A stretch of DNA of 7,925 nucleotides. Origin: Phycisphaerae bacterium (GTDB lineage Bacteria; Planctomycetota; Phycisphaerae; Sedimentisphaerales; SG8-4). A model generated the notes under the pieces. It was not told the origin of the DNA, ran no database searches, and was given only the letters and a program-made list of their open reading frames with translations. Shown piece by piece: positions 1 to 4,500 of this stretch. Both the position numbers and the translations under genes were made by a program. The stretch spans positions 1 through 7,925 of the forward strand of contig JAUVYQ010000122.1 of the NCBI GenBank assembly GCA_030603035.1, given 5' to 3'. Each line of letters starts with the position of its first letter. The first letter of the stretch is position 1.

Positions 1-111
1 TCTGGTATGATCTGGAGCAGAGCCGGCTCATCAGCAACATTGGCTTTGCGGGTTACCTGGGTGAATAAAAGGTGGGACAAGTTATGGTCGCAACAACCAT
101 TAGCAGCCTGA
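1..111 (+). CDS. ISKra4-like transposase, C-terminal fragment
   Basis: The last 36 residues of a transposase are read in frame 1 up to TGA at 109-111. The fragment begins SGMIWSRAGSSATLALR and ends NKRWDKLWSQQPLAA. The pattern G-M-x-W-S-x-x-G-[SA]-x-A-x-L-x-L-R followed by RWDxxW is, from memory, the typical C-terminal signature of ISKra4-family transposases, which are DDE-type enzymes that cut and join IS ends. The right terminal repeat of the element follows 7 bp after the stop, which supports this frame. A competing frame-3 reading that stops at 66-68 lacks any family signature. The fragment is cut by the window edge, so it is not evidence of a broken gene. Its N-terminal counterpart, from another copy, is at 7790-7925. 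Confidence 0.8.
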   Translation, partial: SGMIWSRAGSSATLALRVTWVNKRWDKLWSQQPLAA

Positions 112-118
112 AAAATCC

Positions 119-141
119 ACCTACAAACTTGACGGGCACCC
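119..141 (+). repeat. Right terminal inverted repeat of the left IS copy
   Basis: A 23-bp sequence starts ACCTACAAACTTGACGGG and ends CACCC. Its reverse complement occurs without mismatch at 7684-7706. Beyond the 23 bp the two sites diverge at once on both sides, as expected for IS termini: the inner sides belong to opposite ends of the IS and the outer sides are unrelated cargo DNA (GTTCTGG on the right of 141, ATTCTTCAA on the left of 7684). The outer end is base 141. Confidence 0.93.
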
Positions 142-162
142 GTTCTGGCAGGGCTATGACAC

Positions 163-237
163 AGAAATTGAAAACTGAAAGCTAAAAGTGTAAAATTGCT
201 GGATTTCAAAGTTTTTCGCTTTACGTTTTTCGTCTCT
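163..237. repeat. A/T-rich quasi-palindromic element
   Basis: The + strand is almost purely purine-rich from 163 to about 196 (GAAATTGAAAACTGAAAG and following) and then switches to pyrimidine-rich to about 237 (TTTTTCGCTTTACGTTTTTC). The two halves are roughly complementary, with runs such as GAAAACTGAAAGC facing GCTTTACGTTTTTC. Such purine/pyrimidine switch elements recur between genes in several uncultured bacterial lineages, but whether this one is repeated elsewhere in the genome cannot be seen here. A promoter-like pair of hexamers lies inside it (168-196). Confidence 0.4.
168..196 (+). promoter_or_regulatory. Possible sigma70-type promoter for the 341-895 gene
   Basis: TTGAAA at 168-173 and TAAAAT at 191-196 are separated by exactly 17 bp, matching the -35/-10 consensus at 4 of 6 or better in each box. 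A start near 203 would give a leader of about 140 nt ahead of the 341-895 gene. The region is A/T-rich, so a chance match is quite possible. Confidence 0.35.
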
Positions 238-256
238 TATGCCGCGGGTGGAGGAA

Positions 257-271
257 ACCGGGGAACCCGGT
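257..271. other. Small GC-rich hairpin in the leader
   Basis: ACCGGG (257-262) and CCCGGT (266-271) form a perfect 6-bp stem with a 3-nt loop, in the stretch between the putative promoter and the first gene. No T-run follows, so it is not an intrinsic terminator. It could be a leader RNA structure or have no role. Confidence 0.35.
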
Positions 272-340
272 AACAGTTTATTCTTGATTTGTCCCGACAA
301 TCCCGTTAAATTAAATGGGCTGTTAGCGGAGATTATAGTG

Positions 341-895
341 GTGAGTATGGCCGATAGTAACGAACAAACCGATGCCGATATTCTGCAATGCAAAGCGGAT
401 ATCCTTCGCACACAGGATATAATACCGCCACACGAGAAAAAAACACATCAGGAGCCGACTTCACAATCGGACGAAAAAGCGACACTTTCGTCTGCTGAAG
501 GCGAGACATCCGTTGAAGAACGAAAAAAACCTGCCCCCGGCATTATCCTCGAAGCGCAGGCGGAACAGACAACCCCAGTCAAAGAAATACCGATGGAATC
601 CGCCCCGCTCCTCGGAGGGGCGGGGCCCGCAGACGCAGAGCAGGAAAAGAGCGAAATACCGAAATTTGACCTTGCCGAAGAGATTATGGCCGAGCAGCGA
701 AAAATCACTTCAATAAAAAGGAGAGCTCCCTGCAAAAAGATTGAAGCTCAAAGCCGAGAACCGGAAGTTGAGTTGATTAGCTATACTATTGAGCAGCCAA
801 CACCGCCGTTTACAGGGCAAGAACAAATCGTTGCGGAGATTGTATCAAGGGACATTGAAAAGCTGTGCAAGCGCGGTCCAAGGAGAAAAAATTAA
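341..895 (+). CDS. Charged hypothetical protein, 184 aa
   Basis: I do not recognise a named family. The open frame extends up to 239, but the best Shine-Dalgarno-like sequence (GCGGAG, 326-331) sits 9 nt before GTG at 341. ATG at 347 is the alternative and would give 182 aa. Residues 1-105 are hydrophilic, rich in Glu, Gln, Pro, Ser and Thr, and probably disordered. Residues 107-137 (PKFDLAEEIMAEQRKITSIK and on) look like a basic amphipathic helix. A short Pro-rich stretch near 150-158 (YTIEQPTPPF) leads to a C-terminal helix at 159-178 (GQEQIVAEIVSRDIEKLCKR). There is no signal peptide, membrane segment or enzymatic motif, so it is probably cytoplasmic. The layout of a disordered front and short conserved-looking helices at the end suggests an adaptor or binding peptide, but this is inference. 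The large gene downstream is 600 bp away with its own promoter, so the two are probably not one operon. Confidence 0.7.
   Translation: MSMADSNEQTDADILQCKADILRTQDIIPPHEKKTHQEPTSQSDEKATLSSAEGETSVEERKKPAPGIILEAQAEQTTPVKEIPMESAPLLGGAGPADAEQEKSEIPKFDLAEEIMAEQRKITSIKRRAPCKKIEAQSREPEVELISYTIEQPTPPFTGQEQIVAEIVSRDIEKLCKRGPRRKN
601..622. other. GC-rich hairpin inside the 341-895 gene
   Basis: CGCCCC (601-606) can pair with GGGGCG (617-622) in a locally very GC-rich patch (about 600-640) within an otherwise moderate-GC gene. It encodes the Ala/Gly/Pro stretch SAPLLGGAGPADAE. It could be a small insertion or a low-complexity expansion. No regulatory role is evident. Confidence 0.3.
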
Positions 896-921
896 CCGCA
901 GAGACCGCAGAGAGCGCAGAG
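895..921. repeat. 9-bp tandem repeat, GCAGAG type
   Basis: Three consecutive 9-mers directly overlap the stop codon of the preceding gene: ACCGCAGAG, ACCGCAGAG and AGCGCAGAG. CCGCAGAG-type arrays like this are, from memory, frequent intergenic repeats in many bacterial genomes. The repeat marks the point where coding sequence ends and a gene-poor stretch (896-1501) begins. Confidence 0.7.
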
Positions 922-1056
922 AAATCAATAATCAATATCGAAGATCCGGCCTTCCTTGGACGGAATCAATAATAAACTGGTAGCAGAAAAAGGCGGATAC
1001 CCATCCACAATCATAGGCGGGTCTACCGCTTTTATTGCTCTGTTGAAAGGCCTCGG

Positions 1057-1141
1057 TGTCATTCTGAGCGCAGCGAAGAATTTCGTTGTTTCCAGGCGAT
1101 AAAGAGATTCTTCACTTCGCTGCGCTTCGTTCAGAATGACA
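1057..1141. repeat. Palindromic interspersed-type repeat (GTCATTCTGA...TCAGAATGAC)
   Basis: The outer arms GTCATTCTGA (1058-1067) and TCAGAATGAC (1131-1140) are perfectly complementary. The inner arms GCGCAGCGAAG (1068-1078) and CTTCGCTGCGC (1115-1125) are also perfect, with a TTCGT insertion (1126-1130) in the right side and about 36 nt in the centre. The sequence is of the GTCATTCTGAGC...GAAGAAT type, known as an abundant interspersed palindrome between genes in many environmental bacteria. As RNA it would fold into a long stem. It is not followed by a T-run. Confidence 0.8.
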
Positions 1142-1165
1142 ACAAAAACGGTTAGTTTGAGTAAT

Positions 1166-1408
1166 CTAATTGAGCTTGGCGCCGCGGGCGATGAGGATAC
1201 ATTGCAGCTCTTTGAGAGGCCGCAATGATAAATCCGAACTCAGTCCTTCCGCTGCCAATACCTCATCACAGACAGCCGGAGTAGGATTTTGCGATAGCTT
1301 AGCAAGGTAAATAGCACGCTTATCCTCTTGTAGAAGTAACAAAATATACCTCAAATTAAACTGACAAAATTCTCTTGTTTTAGAATTACTTGCTTGAAAA
1401 ATGGTCGG
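1166..1408 (-). pseudogene. Possible gene remnant, about 80 codons, no good start
   Basis: An open frame on the - strand runs from a TGA (1409-1411) to TAG at 1166-1168. The peptide is protein-like, with NLRYILLLLQEDKRAIYLAK in the middle and SLRPLKELQCILIARGAKLN at the end. It has no ATG, GTG or Shine-Dalgarno site; the first usable start is TTG at 1354, which would give 62 aa. I recognise no family. Its upstream end overlaps the promoter of the large gene on the other strand. It may be the C-terminal relic of a gene whose front was lost, or a chance frame (80 open codons in one frame is not very rare). Confidence 0.25.
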
Positions 1409-1422
1409 TCAGTTGCTATAGT
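1394..1422 (+). promoter_or_regulatory. Sigma70-like promoter for the giant coiled-coil gene
   Basis: TTGAAA (1394-1399) and TATAGT (1417-1422) are separated by exactly 17 bp. Transcription would begin near 1429, giving a leader of about 73 nt before ATG 1502. This is the best promoter-like signal in the gene-free stretch 896-1501, and it faces the large gene. Confidence 0.55.
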
Positions 1423-1484
1423 CTGCGGACGAACCAGAGTGAGTGTTTCCATTGTTTGTAAACGTCAAGCCGAAAACTTTTGAC

Positions 1485-1490
1485 AGGACG
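1485..1490 (+). promoter_or_regulatory. Shine-Dalgarno site of the giant gene
   Basis: AGGACG lies 11 nt before ATG 1502, a somewhat long spacing. An in-frame TGA at 1481-1483 rules out any start further upstream, so 1502 is the only reasonable start. Confidence 0.5.
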
Positions 1491-1501
1491 GTATTTTCAA
1501 T

Positions 1502-4500
1502 ATGGATAGTGAGGAAAAAACCAGAGTGGATGGTCCGGCGCAGCGAAACAAATCGCTGGCTGGAGAAACAAAAGTTCGCCCATTATTTGGCAGTAGAAAC
1601 AAGAAAGCCAAAGAGCCGGAGCTGCAACCACCCGCACAGAATCCTCCTAAGGTAGATTCTTCAGCAGATAAGAGGTTTGTGCCAACTTGCGCCATATGTG
1701 GAGAAAAACACTGGCCCTTCCACCCTTTCGTGCCGTGTATCAATGCCAGGAAGGCTAAGGCCAGGGCCAAAAAGGAGAAAGAGGCTCTTGCAGCAGCGCG
1801 AAAAAAAGCCAAGGCCGAAGCAAAAGCCAAGGCTCGCGCTGATAAAAACGCCGGAGTTGAAAAGAAAGCCAAATACGAGGCACGGTTAAGATCTGAGGCT
1901 GAACATCGGTTGGAGGCTGCGGCCGAACAAATCAGGCGGCTTGAGAAACAATTTGGAGATGAGATTGAGGCGCGGTGCAAAGCAGAAGCTCAGAGCAAAA
2001 CTGAACAAAAGGCCAAAATACAGGCCCAGCAAGAACTAAAGGATTCTCGTGCTGCCATTGCGGACCTTCAAGCAAAGCTGAAGTTGGAATCTGGACAAAA
2101 AGTCAAAGCCCAAGAAAAGCTGGAAACTACAGCAAAGCAGCTGGCCGAAATTGAAGCCGAAGCTCAGAAAAACACAAAATCACTTAATGAGGCTTTATCA
2201 AAGGTAGAACAAAAAATTAAAGCCCAGGCTCAGGCTCAGGCCGAAGCGGAACAAAGAATTGAAGAGCAAAATAGGGAAATAGCCGGATTGCAGGTCCAGA
2301 CTGAGGAAATGGCCCAAGGCCACGCAGCGGCACTATCTCAAGCAGAACAAAAGGCCAATAATCTAGCGCGCGAGAAAGCAGAGATTGAGACTCAAGCAGA
2401 GAAGCAGATTAAATCTTACGTTGAACAGCTGGGCAACACAAGAACTGAAAGTGCTAAGACGATAGCACAGGTGAAATCTGAACTAAAGTCAAAGGCCGAA
2501 GATTATGCCGAGTCGATAGTCAAAGCTCAAGCCGAGGCTGCCGAGGCAATAGCTGCGCAGAAAGAAAAATCCGAAGCCGAAACTGCTGAGAAAATATGCA
2601 TGTTCAGAGCGGAAGCTTCAGATAAGTTCGCAAGGTTAAAGACACTACTCGAGGAGAAGACAAAAGAATACCAAGCCTTGCAAGAGCAAGCTGAAGTTAA
2701 AGCAGAATCGGAAAAGCACTCCCTGCTCAAAACCGAACAGCAGCTGCAGGACGCAGCAAAGCAAATCGCAAGGCTCGAGCAGCAGTTAAAGGTTGAAACT
2801 GAAGCCAGGCATAATGCAAAATCAGAGGCAAAAGAGCAGAAACAAGCTCTGGCTGAGGCTCAGGAGCAAATAGCCTCTTTGACTGAGCAAACAGCCCAGA
2901 CCAAGACCGATGCTGCTGAGAAGATGGCACAGGTGAAATCTGAACTGGAGTCAAAAGCCAAGGACTATGCTGACTCAATAATCAGAGCAAAGACCGAAGC
3001 TGCAGAAGCCCTGGCAGAACAAAGAGAAAAGCTGGAAGCTGAAACTACTGATGCAATCGCCAAGGTCAAATCCCAAGCTACGGAGAAAAAAGTAAAACTG
3101 CAGTCGCAATTTGAGGAGAAAACTAAGGAATACCAGGTTCTGTTGGACAAAGCTGAGACGAATACTCAGTTGGAACAACAAACAAGAGCTGAAATTGAGC
3201 AGAAGCTTCTGGCTAACAGCGAGAAAATCGCCCGACTTGAGGAGCAGCTGCAGGCTAAAACGCAAGCCTTGTATAAAGCCGAAGACCTGTTCAAAACTGA
3301 GCGGCAAGAAAGAATGGGAGCTCAACACAAAGCGGAAGAGTACTCGAAGGTTGTTGAGCGGACGCAGACGGAACTTGAATCGCAAGCCAGGCTAACCGCT
3401 GAGGCACAAGAGCGACTCAAATCCTATGCCCAGCAACTGACCAGTATCGAAACCGAAGCCAAAGAAAAAATTAGCGCTTATGAGGAGCAAATAGAAAAAG
3501 CAACAACTGAAAGACGGGAGCAGGTAAGTGCCTTAAATGAGGCCTTGGCCAGAGCTGAGGAAAAGGCTAAGGCCCAGGCCGAGGCTAGAGCGCGAGCCCA
3601 GGTAGAACTTGACGCTGAACGCGAGACACGAACCAAAGCGCAGGAAGAAGCTAAGGGCTATGCGGAGGTCTTGGCTGCCGTGGAGGAGAGAGCTAAGGTC
3701 CAAGCCGATGAACTTGCAAAGGCGCAACAACTGTTGCAAGCCGAAACCAAAGCAAGAATTGGAGCCCAGGAAGAGCTCAAGTCTTTAAGCGAACAGCTAA
3801 CCCAAATTAAAGTTGAAGCCGCCGAGCAAATTGCCGCTGCTAAATCCCTATCTGCCGAGACGATAGCAAAAGTGAAATCAGAGCTGGCGCAAAAAGCCAA
3901 GGAATACGCTGATTCGATAATAAAGGCAAAAGCCGACGCACAACAAGCGCTGTTAGCCGAAAAAGAAAGATGGGAAGCTGAGACCGACCGTTCAGTCGCC
4001 AAAGTAAAATCTGCAGCCGCAACCGAAATTCACAAACTAAAGTCACAGTTAGAAAAGAAGACTACAGAGTATACTCGCTCGATTGAGGAAGCTGAGGCGA
4101 AATTGCAGTCAGAAGCCAAACGTCGGACCAAGGCAGAAGAAAAAGTGAGAAATTACGATGCCATCGTTCGAGAAGCCAAGGCGAAAGCCGAGAAAAAAGC
4201 TCTTGTCAAAGTTGAGAGAAGGGCCAAGGTCATAGCCAGAGCGTGGGTAAAGGGCGAAAGGATGGCAAGGGCTGAGGCTGAGGCCAAGGCTGAATCCGAA
4301 TCAAAGCAAAGAGCCGAAGCTGAAAAGAAACTCAAACTCATTGGCGGGCAATTGCCTAAGCTTGAAGAGCAGCTCAAGGTTCAGACTGAAGCCAAAGGTA
4401 ACGCTGAGTCACAAGTTGCAGAATTTAAGCAAGCAACGTTGCAAGCCCAACGGCAGGTTAAATCTTTAGCCGAACAGCTGACCCAAATCAAAGCCGAGGC

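Larger units (their letters stand above)
1..141 (+). mobile_element. 3' end of an ISKra4-like insertion sequence (partial)
   Basis: This is the tail of an IS whose body lies left of the window. It consists of the C-terminal transposase codons (1-111), seven spacer bases and the right terminal repeat (119-141), which ends in CCC at 141. The terminal repeat is the exact reverse complement of the 23 bp at 7684-7706, where a second copy begins. Ends of GGG type and a stop codon only a few bases from the repeat fit ISKra4-family elements. The target duplication of this copy cannot be checked because its other end is missing. Confidence 0.85.

Noticed and set aside
3..68. Frame-3 reading at the left edge ending GFAGYLGE with stop at 66-68
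   Set aside because: Frame 1 (1-111) carries the transposase C-terminal signature (G-M-x-W-S, RWDxxW) and stops 7 bp before the terminal repeat, so frame 3 is a shadow.
154..411. 85-codon - strand frame across the leader of the first gene
   Set aside because: It reads through the A/T quasi-palindrome and antisense to the start of the 341-895 gene; composition is low-complexity and there is no ribosome site.
932..1102. 56-codon + strand frame containing GYPSTIIGGSTAFIALLKG
   Set aside because: It has no ATG or ribosome site and its end runs into the palindromic repeat, giving the VILSAAKN-type translation that this repeat produces as an artefact. The opposite strand is also open here, so coding cannot be claimed.
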